From NCBI RefSeq assembly GCF_016741815.1, contig NZ_JAERRJ010000007.1:372001-436000 (forward strand): a stretch of DNA of 64,000 nucleotides, written 5' to 3'. The stretch is from Nocardia acididurans (GTDB lineage Bacteria; Actinomycetota; Actinomycetes; Mycobacteriales; Mycobacteriaceae). Positions 34,725 to 42,820 of the stretch are shown here, one piece after another (position 1 is the first letter of the stretch; every line of letters begins with the position of its first letter). The notes under the pieces are model-generated. The model had not been told where the DNA came from, did no database searches, and saw nothing but the letters and a program-made list of their open reading frames with translations. Made by a program: the position numbers and the translations under genes.

Positions 34725-35336
34725 TCAGACACCGGCGCGCGGGCGCACCACGGTGTCCACGAACAGTTTGTGTACGCGCAGGTCACCGGTCACCTCGGGG
34801 TGGAAGGAGGTGGCCATGACATTGCCCTGTCGCACCGCGACGATGCGACAGGCCGCCGGGCCGGAGGGGACGCGGGCGAGCACCTCCACGCCCTCCCCCG
34901 CCCGTTCCACCCAGGGGGCGCGGATGAACACGGCGTGCACCGGTCCGTCCTCGAGGCCGGCGAAATCGAGGGTTGTCTCGAAAGAATCCACCTGGCGGCC
35001 GAAAGCATTGCGGCGCACGGTCATATCGATGCCGTGCAGGGGCTGCATATCCGGGCGGGTGTCGAGGACCTCGGAGGCGAGCAGGATCATGCCCGCGCAG
35101 GAACCGTAGGCGGGCAGGCCGTCGCGCAGGCGCTGCTTCACGGGCTCGAGCAGATCGAAGACCTCGAGCAGTTTGGAGATCGCGGTGGATTCGCCGCCGG
35201 GGATGACGAGGCCGTCGACGGCTGCCAGTTCGGATTCCCGGCGCACGGGGACCGCCTGCGCGCCCGAAGCCGTCAGCGCGTGCACGTGTTCGCGCACGTC
35301 ACCCTGTAATGCCAGCACACCAATCGTCGGAGTCAC
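34725..35336 (-). CDS. pdxT: Pyridoxal 5'-phosphate synthase, glutaminase subunit PdxT
   Basis: PdxT hydrolyses glutamine and passes ammonia to PdxS for PLP synthesis. The 203-residue product has the class-I-like glutaminase features: VIPGGESTAISKL, the nucleophile Cys 80 in YGSCAGMILL, and the His-Glu pair in TSFHPEVTGD. The GTG at 35336 has AGGA nine bases upstream and begins VTPTIGVLALQGD, as expected. The gene for its partner, pdxS, is about 8.6 kb away at 43971, with tesB and island 3 in between. Confidence 0.95.
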   Translation of the reverse strand: MTPTIGVLALQGDVREHVHALTASGAQAVPVRRESELAAVDGLVIPGGESTAISKLLEVFDLLEPVKQRLRDGLPAYGSCAGMILLASEVLDTRPDMQPLHGIDMTVRRNAFGRQVDSFETTLDFAGLEDGPVHAVFIRAPWVERAGEGVEVLARVPSGPAACRIVAVRQGNVMATSFHPEVTGDLRVHKLFVDTVVRPRAGV

Positions 35337-35414
35337 ACTGGTGATCCTACGATTCGGGGCAGGTGTGGCCCTGCTCACCCACGGCGTCAAGATTGCATCA
35401 GGACGTGTGACCGG

Positions 35415-37274
35415 GTGCGGGACGCGGGCCGACACTCGTCCCTTGTGACCGAAGTTCTTCCCCACTCGGAGCCCGGTTCGAACCCGCGCGTTCCGAACAA
35501 TGCTGTCCACGATTCCGCCGTACCTCCGCCTCGTCGCGGCCTCACCGTTTCCACCGGACTGGCCGGACTGTCGCTGGACGCCATGGCGTCGGTGTCGTAC
35601 GGCCCGGAGGCGATCGTGCTGGTACTGGCCGCCGCGGGCGCGGCCGGATTGGGCTTCACACTTCCGGTCACGGCCGCCATCGTGGTGCTGCTGGCTGTGC
35701 TCATCGCCTCGTATCGGCAGGTCATCGCCACCTTCCCGAACGGTGGCGGCGCGTACGCGGTGGCCAAGAAGTGGCTCGGACACCGGACCAGCCTGGTGGC
35801 GGCGGCCTCGCTCATCGTCGACTATGTCCTCAATGTGGCGGTGTCCATCGCGGCCGGTGTCGCGGCGCTGACCTCCGCGTTCCCGGGGATGCTGCCGTAC
35901 ACGGTGTGGCTGTGCCTGGGCATTCTGGTCGGTATCACCGTGCTCAACCTGTACGGGATTCGCGAGAGCGCGCGGGCGTTCATGGCGCCCACCATCGTGT
36001 TCGTGCTCGGCATTCTCACCGTGATCGTCGCGGGCCTGCTGCGCTCGGAACCGGCGAGCGTGGCCACCGGCGCGCAGGTCGTCACCGATGCGCACACCAT
36101 CGGAATCCTGTTGCTGCTCAAGGCCTTCTCCAGTGGCTGTGCGGCGCTGACCGGCGTCGAGGCCATCGCCAACGCGGTGCCGAGTTTCGCGCAGCCGAAG
36201 GTGCGCCGCGCCCAGCGGGCCGAGGTGGCGCTGGGCGTGCTGCTCGGTGTGATGCTGCTCGGGCTGGCGACGCTGATCGAGAAGTTCGAGGTGCATCCGA
36301 TCGAGGGCACCACCGTGCTGTCGCAGCTCACCGAAGCCGCGCTGGGGCACGGAATCGGTTACTACATCGTGCAATTCGCGACCGTGATCCTGCTGGCGCT
36401 GGCGGCCAACACCTCCTACGGCGGGCTGCCGACGCTGACCAAGATCCTGGCCGACGACAACTGCCTGCCGCACCGGTTCGCGGTCACCTCGCCGCGCCAG
36501 GTGTACCGCTTCGGCGTCGTGACACTGGGCATTTCGGCGGCCGTACTGCTCATCGCCTCCGAGGGCAATATGAATGCGCTGGTTCCGCTGTTCGCGATCG
36601 GCGTGTTCGTGGGCTTCACCATCGCGCAGGTCGGCATGGTGCGGCACTGGCTGGCCACGCACGGGCCCGGCTGGGAGTGGCGGATCGCGCTCAACGGCTT
36701 CGGCGCGCTGCTGACCTTCGTGGCCGCGCTCGTCACCACCGCCATGAAGTTCACCGAGGGCGCGTGGCTGATCGTGGTGGTGCTGCCGCTGCTGGTTTTC
36801 GGGATGGAACGAATTCGCAAGGCCTACAACCGGATCGACGGCTGCCGTGGCACCGGTTGCGTGCCGGAGGAGCCGCGCGCCACCGAGACCGCCATCGTGG
36901 TGCCCGTCTCCGAGGTGTCGGAACTGAGCCGGGAGGCGCTGTCGGCCGCCATGTCACTGGGCCGCGACGTGATCGCCGTGCACGTCTGCCTGCCCGGGGA
37001 GAACATGACCCTGTTCACCAAGGAGTGGGAGGCCTGGCATCCCGATGTCCGGCTGATCATGCTGGAGGACGGGGACTCCACGGTCGGCGGACCGGTCGCA
37101 CGCTATGTGCGGGACAATTTCGAAGGCCGGCGCAAGGTCGTGGTGATCGCCGAGATCGAACCCCCGGCGGGCTGGAATCACGTGCTGCCCAGCCACCGCA
37201 GCGACGAACTCGAGAAGGTGCTGCGCAAGATGCCGGACACCGTGGTGTGCCACCTGCGAGTCCAGACTGCCTGA
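35415..37274 (+). CDS. APC-superfamily transporter, KimA-like potassium importer
   Basis: The 619-residue protein has about twelve transmembrane helices (residues about 50-470) and a soluble C-terminal domain of about 130 residues that resembles a universal-stress-type fold (TAIVVPVSEVSELSREALSAAMSLG, VIAVHVCL). This layout and the first-helix motif LSLDAMASVSYGPEAIVLVLA match the KimA/YdaO group of proton-coupled potassium importers, several of which are inhibited by c-di-AMP. Amino-acid transport cannot be excluded. The GTG at 35415 and the GTG at 35445 are both possible starts; the former has AGGA 12 bases upstream. It is divergent from pdxT with only 78 bases between. Confidence 0.82.
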   Translation: MRDAGRHSSLVTEVLPHSEPGSNPRVPNNAVHDSAVPPPRRGLTVSTGLAGLSLDAMASVSYGPEAIVLVLAAAGAAGLGFTLPVTAAIVVLLAVLIASYRQVIATFPNGGGAYAVAKKWLGHRTSLVAAASLIVDYVLNVAVSIAAGVAALTSAFPGMLPYTVWLCLGILVGITVLNLYGIRESARAFMAPTIVFVLGILTVIVAGLLRSEPASVATGAQVVTDAHTIGILLLLKAFSSGCAALTGVEAIANAVPSFAQPKVRRAQRAEVALGVLLGVMLLGLATLIEKFEVHPIEGTTVLSQLTEAALGHGIGYYIVQFATVILLALAANTSYGGLPTLTKILADDNCLPHRFAVTSPRQVYRFGVVTLGISAAVLLIASEGNMNALVPLFAIGVFVGFTIAQVGMVRHWLATHGPGWEWRIALNGFGALLTFVAALVTTAMKFTEGAWLIVVVLPLLVFGMERIRKAYNRIDGCRGTGCVPEEPRATETAIVVPVSEVSELSREALSAAMSLGRDVIAVHVCLPGENMTLFTKEWEAWHPDVRLIMLEDGDSTVGGPVARYVRDNFEGRRKVVVIAEIEPPAGWNHVLPSHRSDELEKVLRKMPDTVVCHLRVQTA

Positions 37275-37284
37275 TGCCGAGCCC

Positions 37285-37313
37285 GGCGCCGACGGTGACG
37301 AGCCTTCGGCGCC
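37285..37313. terminator. Convergent terminator between the KimA-like gene and tesB
   Basis: GGCGCCGA and TCGGCGCC form a perfect 8-bp stem around 13 bases, between the two stop codons. No T-run follows. Confidence 0.55.
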
Positions 37314-37340
37314 AAGGCGATTCGCGCTACGGGAGGATGA

Positions 37341-38189
37341 TTACGCCGTGCCGGGCGGGAAGGATTCGCCTGGTTCGCGCAGGTTGCGGATCAGGCCCTC
37401 CTGCACCACCACCGCGACGAGTTCGCCGCGCTGATTCCAGATGCGGCCCGCGGTGAGCGCGCGGCCGAAGCCCGCGGACGGCGACTGCTGGTCGTAGAGC
37501 AGCCAGTCGTCGGCGCGGAAGGAACGCAGGAACCACATGGCGTGATCGAGGGAGGCGTTCTGGGTGGGCTCGTCCGGGTGGATGACCTTGGACGAACCGA
37601 GCAGGGTCATATCGCTCATGTACGCCAGGGTGCAGACGTGGAACAGCGGATCGTCCGGCAGCTCGTGGCGGTAGCGGAACCACACCTGCTGCTGGGCGGC
37701 CAGACCGTCGCGGCGGGCCACCTCCTCCTGCGGAATGGTGCGGATGTCCCAGTGCTCCCATTCGCGCATGGCCCACAGGCGTTCCGGGCTCATGGAGGTC
37801 TTGGCGTCGGGCAGATCCAGCGGCGCGGGCACCACCGGCATCTCGTCCTGATGTTCGGGGCCCTCGTCGCCGATGTGGAAGGACGCCGACATGGTGAAGA
37901 TGGCCTCGCCGTTTTGCACGCCGGTCACCCGGCGGGTGCAGAAGGAACGGCCGTCCCGGATGCGGTCGACCAGGTAGACGGTCGGCTCCACCGGATTGCC
38001 CGGCCGCAGGAAGTACCCGTGCAGTGAATGCACCTGGTATCGCGGATCCACCGTGCGCACTGCCGACACCAGCGCCTGCCCGGCGACCTGTCCGCCGAAG
38101 GTGCGCGGCAGCTGCGTCTTCGTCGACGCGCCGCGGAAGATGTCCCGCTCGATCTGCTCGATTTCGAGGGCCTCTTCGATCGTCGCCAT
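37341..38189 (-). CDS. tesB: Acyl-CoA thioesterase II (TesB)
   Basis: TesB hydrolyses medium- and long-chain acyl-CoA to free acid and CoA. The 282-residue product has the double hot-dog fold, with FGGQVAGQALVSAVRTV and YFLRPGNPVEPTVYLVDRIRDGRSF in the first half and ASLDHAMWFLRSFRADDWLLY (catalytic Asp region) in the second. It is the counterpart of mycobacterial tesB2, which also lies between pdxS and pdxT. Here that trio has been spread by inserted genes on both sides. Confidence 0.94.
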   Translation of the reverse strand: MATIEEALEIEQIERDIFRGASTKTQLPRTFGGQVAGQALVSAVRTVDPRYQVHSLHGYFLRPGNPVEPTVYLVDRIRDGRSFCTRRVTGVQNGEAIFTMSASFHIGDEGPEHQDEMPVVPAPLDLPDAKTSMSPERLWAMREWEHWDIRTIPQEEVARRDGLAAQQQVWFRYRHELPDDPLFHVCTLAYMSDMTLLGSSKVIHPDEPTQNASLDHAMWFLRSFRADDWLLYDQQSPSAGFGRALTAGRIWNQRGELVAVVVQEGLIRNLREPGESFPPGTA

Positions 38190-38333
38190 GCACCGTCCCT
38201 TTCCGGATTGTCGGGCTCAGGCTAACAACCGGCCGCCTTCGGCAACCGCGCGACCTGCCGGAACGGCGGACTGCGCCCGGCCGTACTCCGGACTGCCCGC
38301 GCGGCGCGGCGGGCGACGATCAAGAATGCTCTC

Positions 38334-38945
38334 GTGCCCGAATTCACCGCCATCACACCCGGATCCCTCGCGGAGCTGGTCGCCGAGCGCGCGTTCGGAC
38401 TGCCCGGCGCCGGCGTGATCGCGATCGACGGCGCGGATGCGGCCGATCCGGTGCCGTTCGCGCACCGGGTGGCGGATCTGGGTGTGCGGTATGGGCGGGA
38501 GTCGGGTGTGGTGGCCGTGCACGACTTCATCCGGCCCGCGTCCCTGCGGCTGGAGTTCGGGCACACCGATGAATTGTCGTATCGCACGGCCTGGTTCGAC
38601 TACGCGGCGCTCGACCGGGAAGTGGTGCAGGCGCTCCGGGAGCGGCAGCGGTGGCTGCCCGCGCTGTGGGACGAACACACCGACCGGTCGGCGCGCGCCC
38701 GGCCGCTGGCCGCCCAGCCGAATACCGTGCTGATCCTCGCGGGACCGATGCTGCTCGGGCGCGGGCTGGAGTTCGATCTCACGGTACGGCTGCAGATGTC
38801 GGCGGCGGCGCTGCGCCGCCACACGGCCCCGGCCGAACAGTGGACCATTCCCGTTCTGCTGCAGCACGATCAGGAGACCACCGAGCAACCCGACCTCACC
38901 GTGCGCTGGGACCACCCCGACCGCCCCGCATTGCGGATCGACTGA
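38334..38945 (+). CDS. Uridine-kinase-like protein lacking a P-loop
   Basis: The 203-residue protein resembles the short actinobacterial uridine-kinase-like family: VIAIDGADAADPVPFAHRV where the P-loop should be, then VVAVHDFIRPASLRLEFG, a Tyr/Trp-rich stretch (SYRTAWFDYAALDREV), LPALWDEHTDRSARA, and VLILAGPMLLGRGLEFDLTV with a following RRHT. The segment that should read GxxGxGK[ST] has no glycine-lysine pair, so ATP binding by a normal Walker A is not expected. It could be a non-catalytic homologue or bind a different ligand. Two further genes follow at short spacing (53 and 13 bases), suggesting an operon. Confidence 0.72.
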   Translation: MPEFTAITPGSLAELVAERAFGLPGAGVIAIDGADAADPVPFAHRVADLGVRYGRESGVVAVHDFIRPASLRLEFGHTDELSYRTAWFDYAALDREVVQALRERQRWLPALWDEHTDRSARARPLAAQPNTVLILAGPMLLGRGLEFDLTVRLQMSAAALRRHTAPAEQWTIPVLLQHDQETTEQPDLTVRWDHPDRPALRID

Positions 38946-38998
38946 GCCCTGGTAGAACCGTTGCGAAAGTCCGATTCTCGAGGGGGTGTCCCGACGGT

Positions 38999-40672
38999 AT
39001 GCGCCAGATCCGCACCGTTGAGCTGATTCCGGGCCGATTGTCCGCGCGCATACTGGTCGGCACCACGCCGGGCGGGCGCGAGGTGTGGCTGTACGCCAGC
39101 GACGGACTGCAGCGGCTGGGGCAGCGCGAACTCGTGCTGCAGGTGCTGCGCGAGCGACGCGACGCCGAGGACGGGAGCACGGTGCCGAACTACCCGCTCG
39201 CGCTCATGACGCTGGCACACCAGGAGGCGAGTGCGGGACGGCCCTTCGAAGCCGGGAAACGCGTACCCGCCGCGGGCGTCGCCGCCAATGAACCCGGCGT
39301 CACCGGATATCTGTTCGAGGAACACCCCGACGGCGCGAGCCTGTACCCCGACGGCCTCCCGCCGATCCTGGCCGTCCCGCTGATCGACGACGAATACCAG
39401 GTGGCCGACATGTTCGGCCACGCCCGCCTGCTCGCACTGCTCGGCGAACAGGCCCGGGTGTTCCCCTATCCGGCGTACTTCACGCGCCGCCGCCGCGCCG
39501 TCCTCGACTTCCGGAAGCACAGCGCCGCAACCAAACTCAACCTCATGCCGATGACGCACACCCCGTGGATCGAGGTGGCGAGCAACCAGACCGAGCTACG
39601 CGTCACCGTCACCCCGGACCGCGCCGACTGGCTGGCCTGGCTGCTGCGCGAACACGCCCCGCGCGGCATCGCCCTGCTCACCGCCGCCACCCACAGCGTC
39701 GCCCCGCAACGCTTCTACTGGACCCGCGACGGCATCCGCTCCGCCATCAACATCACCGGCACCCGCCCGACCCCCGACACCCTCACCGCCGGCAACTTCC
39801 TCATGCTCGTCGTCGCCGAAGGCGCTTCCAGCACAAACCATCTGGAAGACGGCTTCGGCCTGGTCCTGTCCCCCGCCGACCGCGACGCCATCGCCGAAGC
39901 CCTGACCCGAGGCCACGAATTCCGCCGCCGCCTGGGCCACACCGAAGTCGTCGTGGGCACCGGCGCCATCGGCCACGCCTCCCCCTTCGGCGCCTACATC
40001 GCGACCGACACCTTCCGCCGCCACGAACCGGAGACAGCCGCACCGGCTCCACCCGCGCCACACCCCGACATGGCTGCGACGCAACGGATTCCAGCACGAC
40101 AGCCGACCCCCGACCCGCCGACGAAGCGGCTCTGGCCCCGCTCGGACCGCACGGCCAAGCAGCAAGCACCGGACCTGCCGCCGCCTCCGCCGCTCTGGCA
40201 TCCGGACGCTCCCGCCCGCCTCGGCGCCTCCCCCGACAGTCGCCCCTACTGGCAGGACTCGAACCCGCCGCACGCCGCCACCGGTGATGCGGCCACGCAG
40301 CGCCTCACCCCACCCGCACCGGTCAACGGCACGCCCCTACCGCAGGCAGTGCAGCGGACGCAGGTGGTGCTGCTGGCGGAGGAGGCGGCGTTCGCCGCGG
40401 AACTGTCCGTGGAGGAGCTGACCGCTTTCTGCGATGAGATGTCGCGCATCGTCGACGAGGCGGTGGCGGGTGCGCCCTATCACGACCTCGAACAGCTGGT
40501 GGTGGGAGTCGAATTCGCGCCGGAGCGGCCACTGCGGGTCAGCCTCGCCACCAAGGGGAGCTTCCCGAAGCCGGCGGCGCAGGCGCTGGTGAATCGGCTC
40601 GACGCGATGACGCCGCCTCGGGTGCGGGAGCGGGTGCTGAGCTTCGAGCTGTGGTTCGCGGCGCTGGGATAG
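38999..40672 (+). CDS. Hypothetical two-domain protein, 557 residues
   Basis: I do not recognise this protein. Residues 1 to about 330 look folded and mixed alpha/beta, with repeated short strands (VELIPGRLSARILVGTTPGGREVWLYAS, APQRFYWTRDGIRSAINITG). Residues about 335-450 are a low-complexity linker rich in Pro, Ala, Arg and Thr. The last 100 residues form a second compact domain (LSVEELTAFCDEMSRIVDEAV, LRVSLATKGSFPKPAAQALVNRL). No signal peptide or membrane helix is seen. The ATG at 38999 follows GAGGGGGTG. It sits between the uridine-kinase-like gene and an SDR gene in one apparent operon. Confidence 0.75.
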   Translation: MRQIRTVELIPGRLSARILVGTTPGGREVWLYASDGLQRLGQRELVLQVLRERRDAEDGSTVPNYPLALMTLAHQEASAGRPFEAGKRVPAAGVAANEPGVTGYLFEEHPDGASLYPDGLPPILAVPLIDDEYQVADMFGHARLLALLGEQARVFPYPAYFTRRRRAVLDFRKHSAATKLNLMPMTHTPWIEVASNQTELRVTVTPDRADWLAWLLREHAPRGIALLTAATHSVAPQRFYWTRDGIRSAINITGTRPTPDTLTAGNFLMLVVAEGASSTNHLEDGFGLVLSPADRDAIAEALTRGHEFRRRLGHTEVVVGTGAIGHASPFGAYIATDTFRRHEPETAAPAPPAPHPDMAATQRIPARQPTPDPPTKRLWPRSDRTAKQQAPDLPPPPPLWHPDAPARLGASPDSRPYWQDSNPPHAATGDAATQRLTPPAPVNGTPLPQAVQRTQVVLLAEEAAFAAELSVEELTAFCDEMSRIVDEAVAGAPYHDLEQLVVGVEFAPERPLRVSLATKGSFPKPAAQALVNRLDAMTPPRVRERVLSFELWFAALG

Positions 40673-40685
40673 CCGAAGGAGCAGG

Positions 40686-41465
40686 GTGGATCAGTTACGC
40701 GGGCAGCGCATTCTGGTGACGGGGGTGAGCCGTCCCGGCGGGATCGGGGCCGCCATCGCGGAGCATTGTGCGCGGGCGGGTGCGGCGGTGCTGACCCATG
40801 GGTTGCCGGAATACGATCGGCAGCAACGATATCCGGATGCGGACGGGCTCGCCGGCAGCAGTGTGGCCGCGCAGCTGCGGGGCGAGGGGCTGGAGGTGTC
40901 GGCCCTGCGGGACGGGGATCTGGCCGAGCCCGAGGAACCGGGCCGGATCTTCGCGCAGGTGCGTGACGAGCATGAGATCGTGGACGGGCTGGTCGTCGAT
41001 CACGCCTACTCCGTGGCGGAGGACTTCGGCGCGTGGACGGCGGCGAATATCGATCGGCACCTCGCGGTGAATGTGCGGGCGAGCATGCTGCTCGTTCAGG
41101 AGTTCGCGGCCGCGCTGCCCAAGGGACGCGGGGGTTCGATCGTCTTGCTCACCAGCGGGCAGTATCTCGGGCCCATGGCCGGTGAGATCGCGTATGCGGT
41201 GAGCAAGGAGGCGGTGCGCGGTGTCTGCACCCAGGCGTCGGCGGCGCTGGCCCCCAGGGGGATTCGAGTCAACTGCGTGAATCCGGGCCCCACCGATACC
41301 GGCTACGCACCCGGGGCGGCGTGGGAACTCGTACGGCAGCGCTTCCCCACGGGCCGCTGGGGCGAACCGCGTGACGCGGCTCGCCTGGTGCGGTTCCTGC
41401 TGAGCCCCGATGCCGAGTGGATCACCGGTCAGACCATCGCCGCCGAGGGTGGATTCGTGCGGTGA
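40686..41465 (+). CDS. Short-chain dehydrogenase/reductase
   Basis: The 259-residue protein is a classical SDR oxidoreductase. It has the cofactor motif VTGVSRPGGIGAAIAEH, the NAG-like region replaced by VDHAYS, the catalytic serine region VLLTSGQYLGP, the Tyr-Lys pair in YAVSKEA, and CVNPGPTDTGY. AEGGFVR ends the protein as in the family. The substrate is unknown. It begins 13 bases after the 557-residue unknown gene, with GAAGGAGCAGG upstream of its GTG start. Confidence 0.9.
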   Translation: MDQLRGQRILVTGVSRPGGIGAAIAEHCARAGAAVLTHGLPEYDRQQRYPDADGLAGSSVAAQLRGEGLEVSALRDGDLAEPEEPGRIFAQVRDEHEIVDGLVVDHAYSVAEDFGAWTAANIDRHLAVNVRASMLLVQEFAAALPKGRGGSIVLLTSGQYLGPMAGEIAYAVSKEAVRGVCTQASAALAPRGIRVNCVNPGPTDTGYAPGAAWELVRQRFPTGRWGEPRDAARLVRFLLSPDAEWITGQTIAAEGGFVR

Positions 41466-41474
41466 GGCGGGTGT

Positions 41475-41903
41475 TCAGGCCGGGAACTCGCGGATGTGCG
41501 TGTTGTGGAAGCTGGTGAACAGCCAGGTTCCGTTGGCGCGCACCGCGACTCGGGTCTGAATGGACTGGGGTACCGCGTCGGGTTTCGGTCCGGGGCGCAG
41601 CGGCCGGTCCCCTACGGTAATCATGATCGCGATGTCGGGTGCCGGGTATCGGATGGTCAGGGTATCGGGCTCGGCCATGTGGGTGCCCTTCATGAAGCCG
41701 TCGAAGCCCTCCTGCATGACCGTGGCGAGTTCGGTTCGGCCACGGATGAATTCGCCGATGACCGAGATGAAGTCGGCGTCCTCGGTGAAGGTCGCGGCGA
41801 AGGCGGCGCCGTCGCCGGCCGCCCAGGCGTCGCGCTGCGCCTGGAGTAGGGCGCGCAGCGGCTCCGGGTCGGTGGTGCGGAGAGGTGCTGTCGTCGTTGT
41901 CAT
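41475..41903 (-). CDS. SnoaL-like / SgcJ-EcaC family protein
   Basis: The 142-residue protein has the NTF2-like cone fold of the SgcJ/EcaC family: LRALLQAQRDAWAAGDGAAFAATFTEDADFISVIGEFIRG is the standard opening. These proteins are small oxidoreductases or isomerases or simply ligand binders. It is convergent with the SDR gene (9 bases apart) and divergent from an XRE regulator, with a perfect 17-bp palindrome in the gap. Confidence 0.88.
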   Translation of the reverse strand: MTTTTAPLRTTDPEPLRALLQAQRDAWAAGDGAAFAATFTEDADFISVIGEFIRGRTELATVMQEGFDGFMKGTHMAEPDTLTIRYPAPDIAIMITVGDRPLRPGPKPDAVPQSIQTRVAVRANGTWLFTSFHNTHIREFPA

Positions 41904-41938
41904 GGTCTCGACGCTGCCAGGACCCGGTCATGCTCTCA

Positions 41939-41955
41939 ATGACCTCGGAGGTCAT
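41939..41955. promoter_or_regulatory. Perfect 17-bp palindrome, candidate XRE operator
   Basis: ATGACCTC-G-GAGGTCAT is a perfect palindrome centred on 41947, halfway between the SnoaL-like gene and the XRE/MmyB regulator. It is the best candidate binding site for that regulator. Confidence 0.78.
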
Positions 41956-41989
41956 GGAGGGCTGCACCCGCGCCGGATACCCTGGCCCG

Positions 41990-42820
41990 GTGACGGGTTC
42001 GGTACCGGAGTCCCCGGTGGGCGCGCTGCTGCGCGAGTGGCGGCAGCGGCGGCGGTTGAGTCAGCTCGATCTGGCGCTGGCGGCCGGCACCTCCGCGCGG
42101 CACCTGTCCTGCGTGGAGACCGGGAAGGCGCAGCCGAGCCGGGCCATGGTGCTGAAACTCTGCGAGACCCTCGATGTGCCGCTGCGGGAACGCAATACCG
42201 TGCTGCTGGCGGGCGGTTTCGCGCCGGAATATCGGGAGCGCGGCCTCGACGACGCCGAGATGCGTTCGGCGCGAGCGGCATTGGACACCATCCTGGAAAA
42301 CCACGAACCGTATCCGGCGGTGGTGGTGGACCGGTACTGGAATGTGGTCACCACCAATCGCGCCATGGGCTTGTTCGACAGCGCGGTGCCCGAGGCGCTG
42401 CGGGGCCTGCCGCCCAACATGTACCGCTACGCCCTGTATCCGGAGGATCCGGCCGCGCCGGTCCAGCTGGCGAACTATCACGACGTGCGAGAGTTCTTGC
42501 TGGAGCGCCTGCTTCGCCAGGTCCAGGCCACCGGTGACCCGGTGCTGCGGGATCTGTACGAGGAGGTGTCGGCGTATCCGATGCCGCCGGAGCCCGAAAC
42601 CTCCTCCCCCGCAATGCCGTCCACCCCGTTCTCGGTCCCGCTGCGGATCTCCACCCCGCGCGGGGAGCTGCGGGTGTTCAGCACCATGGTCACCTTCGGC
42701 GCGCCGTCGGATGTCACACTGTCGGAGCTGGCGATCGAATTGTTCTATCCCCTGGACGATTTCACGGACGAATCCCTGCGCGCGATGTTCGAGCTCACCA
42801 CTCGCGCGAACTCGGTTTGA
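41990..42820 (+). CDS. XRE family regulator with MmyB-like ligand-binding domain
   Basis: The 276-residue protein has an N-terminal Cro/C1-type helix-turn-helix (LLREWRQRRRLSQLDLALAAGTSARHLSCVETGKAQPSR) and a C-terminal MmyB-like PAS-fold domain (about 95-265; PAVVVDRYWNVVTTNRAM). Such regulators are abundant in actinomycetes and usually pair with an oxidoreductase gene, here SnoaL-like or SDR; fatty-acid-type ligands have been proposed for the family. The GTG at 41990 avoids the palindrome and gives the normal N-terminus; the frame is open upstream through the operator. Its last 26 bases overlap the convergent MHYT gene. Confidence 0.9.
   Translation: MTGSVPESPVGALLREWRQRRRLSQLDLALAAGTSARHLSCVETGKAQPSRAMVLKLCETLDVPLRERNTVLLAGGFAPEYRERGLDDAEMRSARAALDTILENHEPYPAVVVDRYWNVVTTNRAMGLFDSAVPEALRGLPPNMYRYALYPEDPAAPVQLANYHDVREFLLERLLRQVQATGDPVLRDLYEEVSAYPMPPEPETSSPAMPSTPFSVPLRISTPRGELRVFSTMVTFGAPSDVTLSELAIELFYPLDDFTDESLRAMFELTTRANSV

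Noticed and set aside
35771..37456. A 561-codon plus-strand frame overlapping the KimA-like transporter in another phase
   Set aside because: Its composition is dominated by Arg, Gly and Ala with no hydrophobic pattern; the transporter frame is clearly coding.
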